Source of the DNA: Sipunculus nudus
Lineage: Eukaryota > Annelida > Sipuncula > Golfingiida > Sipunculidae
Length of the DNA: 64,000 bases
Direction of reading: 5' to 3'
Assembly (NCBI GenBank): GCA_026874595.1
Contig: CM049316.1
Coordinates: forward strand, 55,251,676 to 55,315,675
Part shown: positions 1 to 13,000 of the stretch, piece by piece
Layout: each line of letters opens with the position of its first letter
How positions within the stretch are numbered: the stretch's first letter is position 1
Program-made: the position numbers and the translations under genes
Notes under the pieces: model-generated
Database searches by the model: none
Told to the model about the DNA's origin: nothing
The model's input: the letters and a program-made list of their open reading frames with translations, nothing else

Positions 1-955
1 TCTGAGAGGGAACAAGTTACAACTGATATCACTGTGCATCTTAATTCAGTTATGCAGTAAATGACTGGATAGATTACATCTCATTCAGATGTAATAAAAG
101 ATCTATAAATCCATGAAAGAAATGCTGTGGTACTACTTAATAATTGTTGATTTTAACTTAACCCATAAATGTTAACGTTATTATGTTAATAACAGTTATT
201 TTCAGTTTTTTACAGAGTAATGTAAAAATGTTTTATCATGAAAGGTCCAAAACCTTATTTAACCCAACGCAAGAATTGCTTTTCATTCACTATTGGTATA
301 GTATGAAAATTTTTTTGCACAGTAGTTAGTGGAGAATATAGAGTATCTTCCTTGTCAAACCATGAAACATTTAACAAGTTAAGACCCTTGCCCAACATCT
401 CTTGCAGTGTTTTGATGGCCTTGTTGTGGTGTCACTGGTATGCCTTTTTGTAATGGGTCAGGTAGCTCTTGGACTTATTTGCTCAGGTTGTGTTTTTCCT
501 GTAGACTATTGAACAGTACAACAAAAAAGATGAGTTTTATCTTTTATACTAACCTATATATTGATTATTATAACCCAGTACCTTATACGAATATGAAGTC
601 AGTGGTAACACACCTTATCAGTTAATACCAACATAAATCATACTAGGGTGATAATATGTGCTACAGAGCAATAAAGGAAAGAGCACTTATCAAGGGCAGT
701 TTTTTAGTCATGAATTAATAGAAAAAACTACTTTTAGTAACCTGTTCCTACTTATGGTAAACTGTTCTTTGGTTAACTCTGCATACACATGGCACTCAAA
801 TTCAGAAAAAAAAGTTGCAACAAAAGGAGTAATTGATCCACTGGTTATTGGTTAACCATAATTTGTTTAAGTTACAATCATGGAAGCTTATGTATATGAT
901 TTGTTGCAAAGATGCAACAAAGATTTATCTCAATGAGCATTGCTTTTGTTTTCAG
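1..955. other. NEK11 upstream intron, no feature seen
   Basis: AT-rich sequence before the first recognised exon. The preceding exon would have to end in phase 0 after a Glu-like codon at a GT donor. I found no open stretch resembling the kinase N-lobe, so the missing 5' exons lie outside the window. Confidence 0.6.
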
Positions 956-1074
956 GGTGGTGATCTTGATGTGAGAATTAACCAATACAAAAAACAGGGC
1001 AAGAAATTTTCAGAGCCAATAGTTGTGGAGTGGCTGATCCAGCTGTCCTTAGCAGTCCAGTACATGCACAGCAG
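956..1074 (+). CDS. NEK11: NEK11 exon (kinase helix D-E region)
   Basis: Follows a T-rich acceptor ending CAG; begins in phase 0 with GGDLDVRINQYKKQG and ends YMHS plus two bases of Arg before gtcaga. Matches human GRDLDDKIQEYKQ and YMHERR. Confidence 0.92.
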
Positions 1075-4000
1075 GTCAGAGGTCAACTTTGCACATTAAC
1101 TAATCTATTAATATTAAATCCAGTAATTTAACAGAACATTACTTTATTTAAGCAACAGGATCTGTCTGTGTCATAAATAACTATTTTTGGATTGCAAAGT
1201 ATATATTCTTATGAAATTGTTTGTGTATGTTGCCATTGTTGGTTAATTTAAGTGCTTTATTGTATTTCTGATAGGGCCACATTTTATATTTATGCAACTC
1301 TTTACCCTTATATTTTACCTTTACATGTTTTACAATCTCATTTAGTATTTCTTTCATGTCAACTCTCCTTATTTCATCATATATTATCATAATTTATAAA
1401 ATTGTTTATGATCATAAATTATCAACTACTGCATTTCACCATAAATTTGTGGCCACATATAAGCCAAGTAAAAATTTGTGTTGTTTATTGTATCCGCCAA
1501 AACAGAGTTTTGCGGATACTTTGTTTTCAGCTGCACGCCGCCGCGGCCGCGTAGGTGTCCGGAGAACACCTCTGTAACCGCTGGGCGGAATTTTCCTAAA
1601 CCCGGGATTATGTTCGGGTCACATGTGAACTGCTGCGCCCCGATTTTGTTTTGACCTCTGACCTTTCCTCTGCGCTCTGCGTCCGTTTGTGCGTCTGTTT
1701 CCACACATAAACCCACATATCTCGGGAACCGTTTGACCGATCAGGAAAATTTTTTGCACAAATGTAGCCCTCGGAGAGCTTTACAACATACACCAAAAAT
1801 GGTGGCGCCACCTGCAACCATGTTTGCACAGTGTCCATCTGTTCGTCTGCCTTGGGTTAAAATCACTCATATCTCTGCTTGAGACTTGACTAATTCACCT
1901 GAAATTCGGCATGCTTAAACATCCTGGATAGCTTTTCTGATTTTATGACAGGTGGCGCCACCTACATTCACGTTTAAGCTGCAGACATCCAAGCTCATAT
2001 CTCGGGAACCGTTTGACCGATCAGTAAAATTCTTTTGCACAAATGTAGCCCTTGGAGAGCTTTATAACATACACAAAAAATGGTGGCGCCACCTGCAACC
2101 ATGTTTGCACAGTGTCCATCTGTTCTTCTCCTTGGGTTAAAATCACTCATATCTCTGCAGTGACTTGACTAATTCACCTGAAATTTGGCATGCGTATACA
2201 TCCCCGACAGCTCTCTTGATTTTATGACAGGTGGCGCCACCTGCATTCTAGTTTATGCAGCAGATATCCAAGCTCATATCTTGGGAACCGTTTGACCGAT
2301 TGGGCCAAAGTTTTGCATGTGTATAGTTCTCACAAAGGTCTTTATCATACGCTAAACTGGTGGCGCCACCTGCAACCCTTTTTTGCACAGCGTCCATTTG
2401 TTTGTCTGCCAAGGGCAAAAATCACTCATATACAATATAGTGGTTTGACTTATCTGCCTTAAATTTTGCATATGTATACAACTTGGACGGCTTTCTGGAT
2501 TTTTTGGTAGGTAGCGCAACCTACATACACAATTTGGCTGCAGACATCCATGCTAATATGCAACACTTCACCCGTTCCGCTCTGATTTAGGCGGATACAA
2601 GTAGTCGCTTGTCGACTACCCGTATTCTAGTTGAAATATGAAGTTTACTGAAGTCTACGTACAGGTTATACTATTTTAATTACAGGCGGGTCCTGCACAG
2701 GGATCTGAAGACAAGGAATATATTCCTGAAAAATAATATGATTAAAATTGGAGATTTTGGTATTTCTCGTATCCTGATGGGAACCACAGACATGGCATCA
2801 ACTTTCACAGGGACACCGTACTACATGAGTCCTGAGGTGCTGAAGCACGAGGGATACAACTCAAAGTCTGATGTCTGGTGGGTATAATATAATCTGTATT
2901 TCTTCTGCTTGAGTTGACTTTTCACTGTTAAAGTACTTTGTAACCTACACGTACACTGAATGCCAAGGACACTGTATATCATGCATACCTAATTTGCCGG
3001 ATAAAAGAATGGGTATCTTAAAAACCATGTGTGATAAGCCATAAAGTAAACCAATGTTTAATGCTGTAATATACTCTGTTCCAAAACCCCTTGCACCAAT
3101 TTTTTTAGATATTTCTTTTAAATTTATTTTGTTGGCTACTTCAATACAGCTGTTGTCAATACTTAAACATGTATGGATTGAACACATCTACTTTGCAACA
3201 CCTTAGCAATGTTGACATATCTAAAAAAGGTTGCAAAAATGATGGCATCATTTCAAGCCGCCATATCTTTTTACTCCTGTTGTCCAAGAGAGAAATGTGT
3301 GTGAAGTAACAATTTCAATTGTGATGTCATCTCTCAGCTGATCTCTGCCTCTCGTCAGATGTATGTAGTTTAAGATGGTCAGCCAGGGCCATCATAATTA
3401 TGACACAATGCCAGGTATCTGTTATGTTAGATTTCATTTTCTGTTGATTATATGGAATTCAAACAAGAGAGAGTATTATTTTGCTGTCAGATAATCACCA
3501 TAGTTGTCTAATTTTAACATGGGGTCAAAACAGGTAACCTTTTAGTGTATTTTGCAAAAAAGACAGGTGGACAGGGCAGTGAAGTATAATAATATTTTGT
3601 TTTAATGTAAAACATGCTGTGTTGCCTCAGCTGTGTTAAGATATTACCAGCCATCATGTCTAAATATTTTATTGATTCGTTATATTATTCCAAATTAGTA
3701 GTTTGCTTAGAATTTGTTGTTAACTCGTCCTATTTAATTGAAAGTGGTCAGTTACATCATTTAATGTTTCTTGTATATTTGCGCATATGTGTATGGTATT
3801 TTCCTTCTTCAGATATTTATGAACCTTACACCAGATGTGTACATAATTTCTACTATATCTCTCCTGTTAAACTGCACACAGGTCAATCGGGTGTATTTTG
3901 TATGAGATGGTGGGACTGAAGCATGCATTTGAAGGTCAGAGTTTGATGGGGGTGATGTATAGTATTGTGGAAGGCCAGCTACCTGAGTGGCCAAAGGAAT

Positions 4001-7000
4001 ATTCCAAGGACCTTGAAAAAGTCTTTCATTTGTAAGTACTGACTGAATGTTCTTTATAAATGCTTAGGCTTTTATAACAGAAAGTAGCAACCACACATCT
4101 GTGGTCATGCAGATTATTACAAAGTTAATGCAATAACTGAAGCACAGTTACAGATTTAATACATACCGGATACACTAGTATTTCTGTGAAGATGGCTCTT
4201 TCAATTGTATTTGAATTAATGATTTGAATTGAAAAGTTATAAATAATAATAATAATATTTTAAATCATGTTTGACTATACATACAGTGTCTTTATTTCAC
4301 TATTTCTTTATTTTCATGGATTAGTACTTAATTTCCTTATTACTTAAAATATTATCTGCATGTATATTAACATAATAAGTTATAACCTGCCAGTGTCAAA
4401 AAGAAAGATATCATGTATTCTCCATATACTGCCGAGATTTAATCACAAGCTTATTTTATCAACCAGCAAATGATTAAATACCATTGTATTTAAAATTATT
4501 TTCAAACACCTGTTCAATAATGGGATTGTATACCTTGGGTAACGCCTGGAAATTAACTAGTAGCAATCCCTTGAACCTTCCATGAAAATATACCAAAAAC
4601 ACCGATCTTAGACACACAGACTGTTTGTTTTATATATATCCATTTGTTTTTAACATGTAAGTTGCCCACCAAAATAATCCAAACACTTTCAATAAGGACA
4701 TCTTTGGGCGATTAAGGCAACCAGTTTTGCGAATTCATTTTGCAACTAGTGACTTTTCAACTTTTGCACATATGTAACCAGCCACCTTCATTTACATGGT
4801 TTTCTCTTTGTCAACATTAGCACAAGTGCAGTGTTTACTAACAGCTTGTGGATAACAAGTTCATACATCCATCATAGATGCTTTAAAAATATCTGGAATT
4901 TCCAAGAGTTCATTAATATTGACACAGAGTAAACCAAAAATCACATAAATTCTATAGATTAGCAAGATGAATAGCTGCTTATAGGTTTAGCTTGATTTAG
5001 GATTTTTTTTCAAGCATACTTTTGGACTTGGTTGTACGGTACCCCATTCTGGATCTGTCCCTTGTTGTTGTATGCTATCCCCTGTTTCTGTTTTTGTTCC
5101 AGTATCATGAACAAAGATCCAAAAGCCAGACCATCAGCATCAGAGCTTCTCAAACATCCTTTCATTGCCAGCCATATGGAGGTATTTTATCACAGATGGC
5201 CTTCTGTATACTTAATTAAATAAAAAATTTCAAATAAAATAAACAATTTCAAATAAAATAAAAAAATTTCACAATATAGTGTGGATTCAAAATATGAGTG
5301 AAATTATTTTTGCTTTATTTATGTAGACATCTATGAACATATATGAATTCACCTGAGATTTGGAGAATACATATGTGAATTTACATCTTAAACCTTTCAT
5401 ATAAAAAAGAACCTTATAAGAATAATATAAGGGGGCTTTATGAATACAGAGTATATTTCACCACTGATGCTTGTTTCCATGACAACAGATGATGAAGAAC
5501 ACGCTGGTGACCAAACATAAGACAAGACAGAGTGATGACAGTATTATTGAAACAGAGGCCAACCAAATTGCCAAAGTTCTGTAAGTTCATGAGTTATTAT
5601 CAACCATATTGCCTGAGTTCCGTAAATTGATGAGTGTCAGTAATTCTTGCTACATTAAACCAGGGTCTGAAGTGATATAGTGAAAATGGATATCAGTTCA
5701 CCCTTTTCTGGCATAAAATGATGCCATGGTATTGTATTTGGCCTATTTTTTATCAGCTGGTACACTTAATTATGTCTTTCCCAGGGTTTTCAGTGATGAC
5801 CTCTTTACATTTCTTTTTAAAGTGCTAACTTTTAAAGGGGTGCAAATTTTTTTCCTATAATTTGAAACACAAACAGTTCCTACCAAAATCTTGGTGACAT
5901 TGACCATCAAGTTAAGAATTGACCACAATTTAAAATCACATACATTCTTAATTGATTTGCATTCTGAATGGTCTGAATACAAAAGAGTGGGTGTCACATG
6001 TTTAAATTTTGGAGCTGGATGTACAATTTGATACCACACTTTCATTTGTCTGATTACATTTCTTTGCTCCTGCAAACCCTGGTGGTGGGACCCAGAGAAA
6101 CTTGCTGTACAAAGCAGCAGTCAAAGCCAAGAAGACCTTGGATACCTGTAGTGTATAGCTGCTGTATGAGGAGGGAAATGGGGGAGACATATAATTATTT
6201 TTGAAACTGCAATGACAAAGCCATTCTAGTTTATCATTAAGTTTAGCCTGTGATTTTTATGGTCCTAATTTGACTAAAACTCCCAACATATTAAGAGAAA
6301 GAAAAATTACTATATTCAGCTGAAATTAGGCTACTTAGGCCTGGCAGCACATGTTGTTACTTTTGATTCAAGTGATGTTTCTGCACAAATACACACTATT
6401 AGAACAGATTTGATATTTATAAGTGACAAAACTGTACTTAACTGAATTAAAGTGCTGCTGGTTGTTTGATAAATTTATTGTCTTTTGTAAAAATGATGTC
6501 AAAATATGTCAGGTTTCCTGTATTAGTGAACATCTTGTAAATATTTATAAATGGATGTTTGTCAACTCAGGAGGGAGAAGTCCTGTCTTGAGGAGCTCCG
6601 TCAGTCATCAGCGGAGGAAGCAAAACTCAAAAAGATGACTCCACGGGAACGCATGATTCTCCGTAAGAAACAGAAAGCTGATGAAGAGGCAGCAAGGCTC
6701 GCGTAAGATTCCTTAACATGCTTGGAGATCATGGGTTTGTAACTCAGCTGAGGCGCTGAGATTTTCCACTTTCGGCCATCGCCCAGGAAGGGCGCTGTGC
6801 AGGCTTAATAGGAAGGCTTGGCCCAACAGCTGAGTTTCACTTGCAAAGAAGTGCGCCTTTTGGGCTTATAACCCAGCAGTGGGGATGATTACACACCCAG
6901 AGCTAGCAGGTGCAGAAGTCACCTGGCCTGGCTTACACCGGGATATAAAAGGAATGGCAGCATGTGATACTGCTCTGTCACATAGTCCGAAACCGGAAAG

Positions 7001-10000
7001 GAAATTGCAGAAGTACATATACTAAGTTAAGCTAGCATTAAAAAATGGAGGCAGTTATCTCCAACCAAAAAAATATTATAAAAAAAGATTCCTTAACACC
7101 ATGAAATCTAACTTTTATATACATCTGAAATGTGAGAAATATTAACCATATACTACTTAAAAGGGTACCCTGTCTTTCATTTTGAGATGTTGATTATTTA
7201 CTTCCAAATTACTGTCTTCCCAAAAAGAAATTTATGTTATAAAATGTAAACTTAAAACCTATGTGCATATTATACATGGACATATAATTTCCCAAATATT
7301 TTCTTCTGCGTTGAATATCATTTGGAAGGCCGTAATACCGCCAAAATATCAGCCAGTGTTGAGCAATAATAAAGTAATTTTAAGTAAATAAACAGTATGG
7401 GTTTGATTTTCAATTTGATAACATAAAGTTTGATCTTATTTATTAATCCATTAAAAAAATCTTCATATATACCTTTAATATGGCTTGCAACCCAAGAGAA
7501 CTAATGATATGTCAACTAGAATATGTAGGACTGCTCAGTTTGTTAACATTGTTTGATACCATCGTTAGTTGGTATATATGTGCTAGCATTATGCACCGCA
7601 AGGGCCATATGGTATCGCTCATGGGGAAATGATCCATGACACACTAATTAGTTTCAAAGCAACTTGACCCAAGCGAGGAAACTGGTCTGAATGTGATTGG
7701 TTCCTTAGCTTGAATATCCCACTGGTTACAGCGTCATGGTCAGATTGATCAGGTATATGATCACTGACGCCTCTAGCTCTCGCTCCTGTGGGCTCTCCCT
7801 ACATATGCCCCACAAATGCATTCAGCCCCCACCTTAACAGTGGTACAGGTGATGCTCACGGTCGGCACACCTGTCAAGTGTTCTCTGTGCACCCTGTCAC
7901 GTGCACTTTAACTTACGTATATCTTACATAACAGTTCCGTTCTGGTCTGATTTAGCACATTTCTTTAACACTTTACAACTAAAGGAGAAAAGATTTATTT
8001 GCTACGATTTTAGTTGTAACTATCTGATAGCAGTGCTAGATCTGAGAAACTTTGTTAAGTCACTCCAACTGTCATTCTGAAGGTTCACTGCTACAGAACC
8101 AGCAAATTTTCAAAAGACTATTAGAAATACAATATACTTAATCCATGATTTAGGCCAGAAAGGGGTGTGTATTATACACAGGGTTATTGGTTTTCCACCA
8201 AAATTGTGGCTCTAAATTGGGGTGCGGATTATCTTTGCAGAGAGACTGTAACTGTTCTTTTTGTAATGAATGTTTGTGTTTTTACTGGTAGCTGATAATA
8301 TTAACTTGATAAGTATAGTAATATCCTTTTGTTTCTTTGTACACAATATCTCTTTCAGAGTCTCAAATTTACATTTCATGCATTTGTATATTAAAAGTGA
8401 TCTGCCATATATGGTGAGGCTTATGGTCAAACCTTGCAATGGTCTTCCAAACAAGTGTCCATGTTTGTAAATGTCAATACAATCAGAAGAATTCTATAAG
8501 GAGGATTGACATGTTGCACTTGTGATAGGACCACGAGGATAGGTTTATATTCTGTGAATATATTGTGAACTTGCTGACCTTTGACCTCAGTGACCTTATA
8601 TTTCCAGGAGAGCAGCACAGGTGGAGCTTGCTGACAACAAGAAGGCTTATGAAGAAACAAAGAAGCACATGGATGCTTATAAAGCTGAGGTAAACCATTT
8701 TTTTTTTACAGACACAATGTATCAATAGGAGAGCACTGATTTACCGAATATAGGGGTTGAATTTCACTTTCTATATGTATACTATGTTCCAACACCCCTG
8801 TCCACTTCATTTTTTGCGATATTACTTTCAAATATATTTTGTTTGCCACTACAAATTAGCTTTTATCAAAGGAGGTAATGTGGCAAATTTTTTTCAGTTA
8901 AATAAATAAGAAATAAATATATTTATTTTGCGACACCAGAATAGTGAAGACCTGTCTAGAAAGAATTGCAAAAATGATGGAGTCAGTTCACATCTCTGTT
9001 TATCCATGTGATGTAAGAAGGACGTATCTGTGACGTAACAAACATATTACGTACAAATACTACTGTGCCACATCATTACTATTAATTGTCAAATGGATAT
9101 AATTATAGTCCGTCATCTTAGGTCGCAACTGATATGTCGCAAGACTGTACATCTGTTCAGTCATATTTCTTTCTGAATTAATCATATGGAATCCATATAT
9201 GGGAGAGTATTATTTTGCTGTTAGATAATCACCACAATAGTCAGATTTGCCTCTGGGGTAAATTAAGGTAAGCTTTAGTGCATTGTATAAAAATTATTAA
9301 AAAAAACAGGTGAACAATGGTGCTGGAATGGAGTAAAGCATATCCTCCCCATACATTATTTTGAAGAACTGACCATTTTGTAATGACAAAGGTCATCTGA
9401 GCTATAGTGATCACTCTTTGTCTGTCCATCTGTCTTGCCGTCTGTCCATCTGTGGGTTCGTCCATTAACAGGGCACAAATATTAACCACTGGACCTAGAA
9501 ACTTCTAACTGAACAGCCATGGAAGTTCATATCTTGTTAACCTGAAATTAGGTCACTGCGACCTATATCCTCTTGAGCTATCCATCCGAGCTATAGTCAT
9601 GGTCCATTGTCTGTCATCCGCCGTCTGTCCGTAGATGTGGCTCGTTTTGAAACTGTAAGACCTAGGAATCCAAAATTCGGCATAATGTTAGATGTCCCAA
9701 AGATCTCCTACCAAGCTGAAAACTGGGTCTTTGCGACTTCAAATTTTTTAGCTCAGCTGACTGTAAGTCCATGAAAAATCTCCTTGGAAACCAGAAATTG
9801 GGTCTCTGTTACCCATATCTTTCGAGTAATGGGGCCCAAAGTACCCCCCAGAATAGGAAAAAAATTCATGTAAAAACTTCAATATCTCATTAACCACACC
9901 ACTGATGGTCATGATTTTTGGCATACATATTGATCACAAGATGTTCCATCAGTTCCTGCAGACTGGTGGCGCCACCTATATTTTTTGATTTTTTACGAAT

Positions 10001-13000
10001 TTTTTTCTCTATTTTTGAGACCTTTAAAAATGTGACATCTGTTAACAGGGCACAAATCATAAAGACTGGACCTAGAATCTTCATTCTGGAAACAGTGAGA
10101 GACCTATGAAAAGTCTCCATGGAAACTAGAAATTAGGTCTCTGATACCCATATCCTTCAAGCTATGGGGCCCCAAAGAACACCCCCCCCCCCCCAGAATA
10201 GTCATAAATTTCATACAAAAACTTCAATATCTCATTAACTACATCACTGATGGTCATGATTTTTGGCATACATATTGATCATGAGATGTTTCATTAGTTT
10301 CTGCAGACTGGTGGCGCCACCTGTATTTTTCAATTTTTTACAAATTTTTTTCTCTGTTTTTGAGACCTTTAAAATATGAACATCTGTTAAAATCATAAAG
10401 ACTGGACCAAGAATCTTCATTCTGGACACAGTGAGAGACCTATGAAAAGTCTCCATGGAAACCAGAAATAAGGTCTCTGTTACCCATATCCTTTGAGCTG
10501 TGGGGCTCCCAGTTACCCCCCCCCCCCCCCGAATAATGGAAAATTTTATAAAAAAAAAAACTGCAACATCTCAATAACTGCAACACTGATGGTCATGATT
10601 TTTGGCATACCTATTTATTAAGAGGTGTTCCATCAGTTCCTGCAGACTGGTTTCGCCACCTGTATTTGTCAAATTTTACAATTTTTTTTTCTCTATTTTT
10701 GATACCTTTAAGGATTTAGTTATCTGTCAACAGGGTACAAATTGTAACGACTGGACCTAGAATCTTCATTCTTGACACACAGGGAGACCCATGAAGAGTC
10801 TCCATGGAAACCTGAAATTAGGTCTCTGTTACCCATATCTTTTGAGCTGTGGGGCTCCCAATTACCCCCCCCCCCCCCCTGAATAATGGAAAATTTGATA
10901 AAAAAAAACTGCAACATCTCAATAACTATAACACTGATGGTCATGATTTATGGCATACATATTAATTAAGAGGTGTTCCATCAGTTCCTGCAGACTGGTG
11001 GCGACCACTTGTATTTTTCAAACTTTACCATTTTTTTTCTCTATTTTTGAGACCTTTAAGGATTTAGTTATCTGTCAACAGGGTACAAATTGTAACGACT
11101 GGACCTAGAATCTTCATTCTTGACACACAGGGAGACCCATGAAAAGTCTCCAAGGAAACCTGAAATTAGGTCTCTGTTACCCATATCCTCAAAGTTCAGC
11201 TCAGAATAATGGAAAATTTGATACAAAACCTGAAGTATCTGAACTACTAATGCAGAGAATACCATAATTGTTTGCATGGATATTGATCATTGAGTGTTTC
11301 ATCCACTTCTGCAGAAGGGTGGCACCGTCTGTATTTGTTTTGGTGATTTTACAAATTTTTTGCTCAATTTTTGAGACCTTTAAAGATAAGAACATCTGTT
11401 AACAGGGCACAAATCATAACAGCTGGACCAAGAATCTTCATTCTTGACACACAGGAAGACCCATGAAAAGTCTCCATGGAAACCTGAAATTAGGTCTCTG
11501 TTACCCATATCCTTTAAGCTGTACGGCTCCAAAATACCCTCCAGATTTAATGAAAAATTTGATACAAAAACTGCAGTATCTCAATAACTACAACACTGAT
11601 GATCATGATTTTTGGCATACATATTGATCTTGAGGTGTTCCATCAGTTTCTGCAGACTGGGTGCGCCACTTCCATTTTTTTTCAAATTTTTACGAATTTT
11701 TTTTCTCTATTTTTTGAGACCTTTAAAGATGTTGTTATCTGTCAACAGGGTACAAATCGTAACAACTGGACCTAGATTCTTCATTCTTGTAATGCAAGGA
11801 GGCCCATGAAAAGTGTCTGTGGAAACCTGAAATTAGGTCTCTGTTTCCCATATCCTTCAAGCTATAGGACTCAGGAGTATCCCTCAGAATAATGGAAAAT
11901 TTGATACAAAAGCTGAAGTATCTAAACAACTAATGCAGAGATCACCATGATTCTTTGCATGGATATTGACCATGTGTTTTTATTAGTTTCTGCAGACTGG
12001 TGGAGCCACTTGTATTTTTTTTAAAGTTTACGCATTTTTCTCTATTTTTGAGATATATAAATACAGACACAATCATTGGCCTGTTGGTTAATCTGATGCT
12101 TCAGTTGAAGGGGTATATACTACCATTCAGATGATAAAATTTCCTTTTGTGAATCTCTTCCCAGTCAGCTGAGTGTCGTGACCCATGGGTCACTTGTATT
12201 AAAAACCCATTTTCACACTTCAGGACTGCCTACTATCAAAACCACTCATCAGTTTTTCCTCATATTCACTATAAATATTCCTCTATACAGTTCTATGTAC
12301 ATGCCAGAAATTAGGTCTGTATTATATAATTTAAGAAAGTTATGGGCTCAAACATAATGCATTATGTAAAAAATCAGGAAAGATATTTGATCACTTAACA
12401 AAAAACATGTTAAAGCTAAGGACTTTTTTCCAGGAATATAACTTTAATTAATCAAAATTAAAATGTATACCTAAAATTAGATCAAAATCTTTTAAATTTA
12501 AAAAAAAATATTCGCAAAAATAAAAAAAATGGTACCTTAAACTTTGCCCAACTTTGGCCATGGCACGTTTTTTTCCTGTAAGTACTGTGGATTTAGTTTT
12601 CACAGCATGTACACATTAGGATTTAATCTGTTAAAATCTTGAATCTTGTTAGAAATTTGAAAATTAAAAGCTAAAAAATTAGGCTAGTTATTGAATGTTT
12701 TTTTGAGGCTCTTGTTGTATTCCCTTACATTGTCAAGCAGTCCTCTTTGGTCATTGTAGGTCATTACAGACCTGTACTATGAACTAGATGTATCTTATAA
12801 TTAAAATTTTTTCAGCAACAAGCAGTAACAACAGAGACCCCTCCCCCCTACCACCCCTTCAATACACAGGACTAATAAACAAGATGAATCTTATAATTTT
12901 AATTTTAAATAAATTCTTTTTGTTGAGACTTGGACAATTTTGATTTTTTTTTTAAAGAAAAAATTGTTCAGGAATTTAATCCTAATATTCAAATGTGATA

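Noticed and set aside
540-605. Possible extra NEK11 exon ending before gtcagtgg near 600
   Set aside because: Frames that could give a phase-0 join are closed by stops within a short distance and the residues do not resemble the NEK11 N-lobe.
1493-2630. Reading the first element as a canonical Helitron (TC start, CTAG end, insertion between A and T)
   Set aside because: Possible, but both copies share GTA before TC, the 5'/3' repeat GTATCCGCC/GGCGGATAC includes it, and the empty-site comparison fits T|T better.
6719-7084. tRNA-derived SINE head
   Set aside because: I could not find A and B boxes with correct spacing, so only a SINE-like retroposon is claimed.
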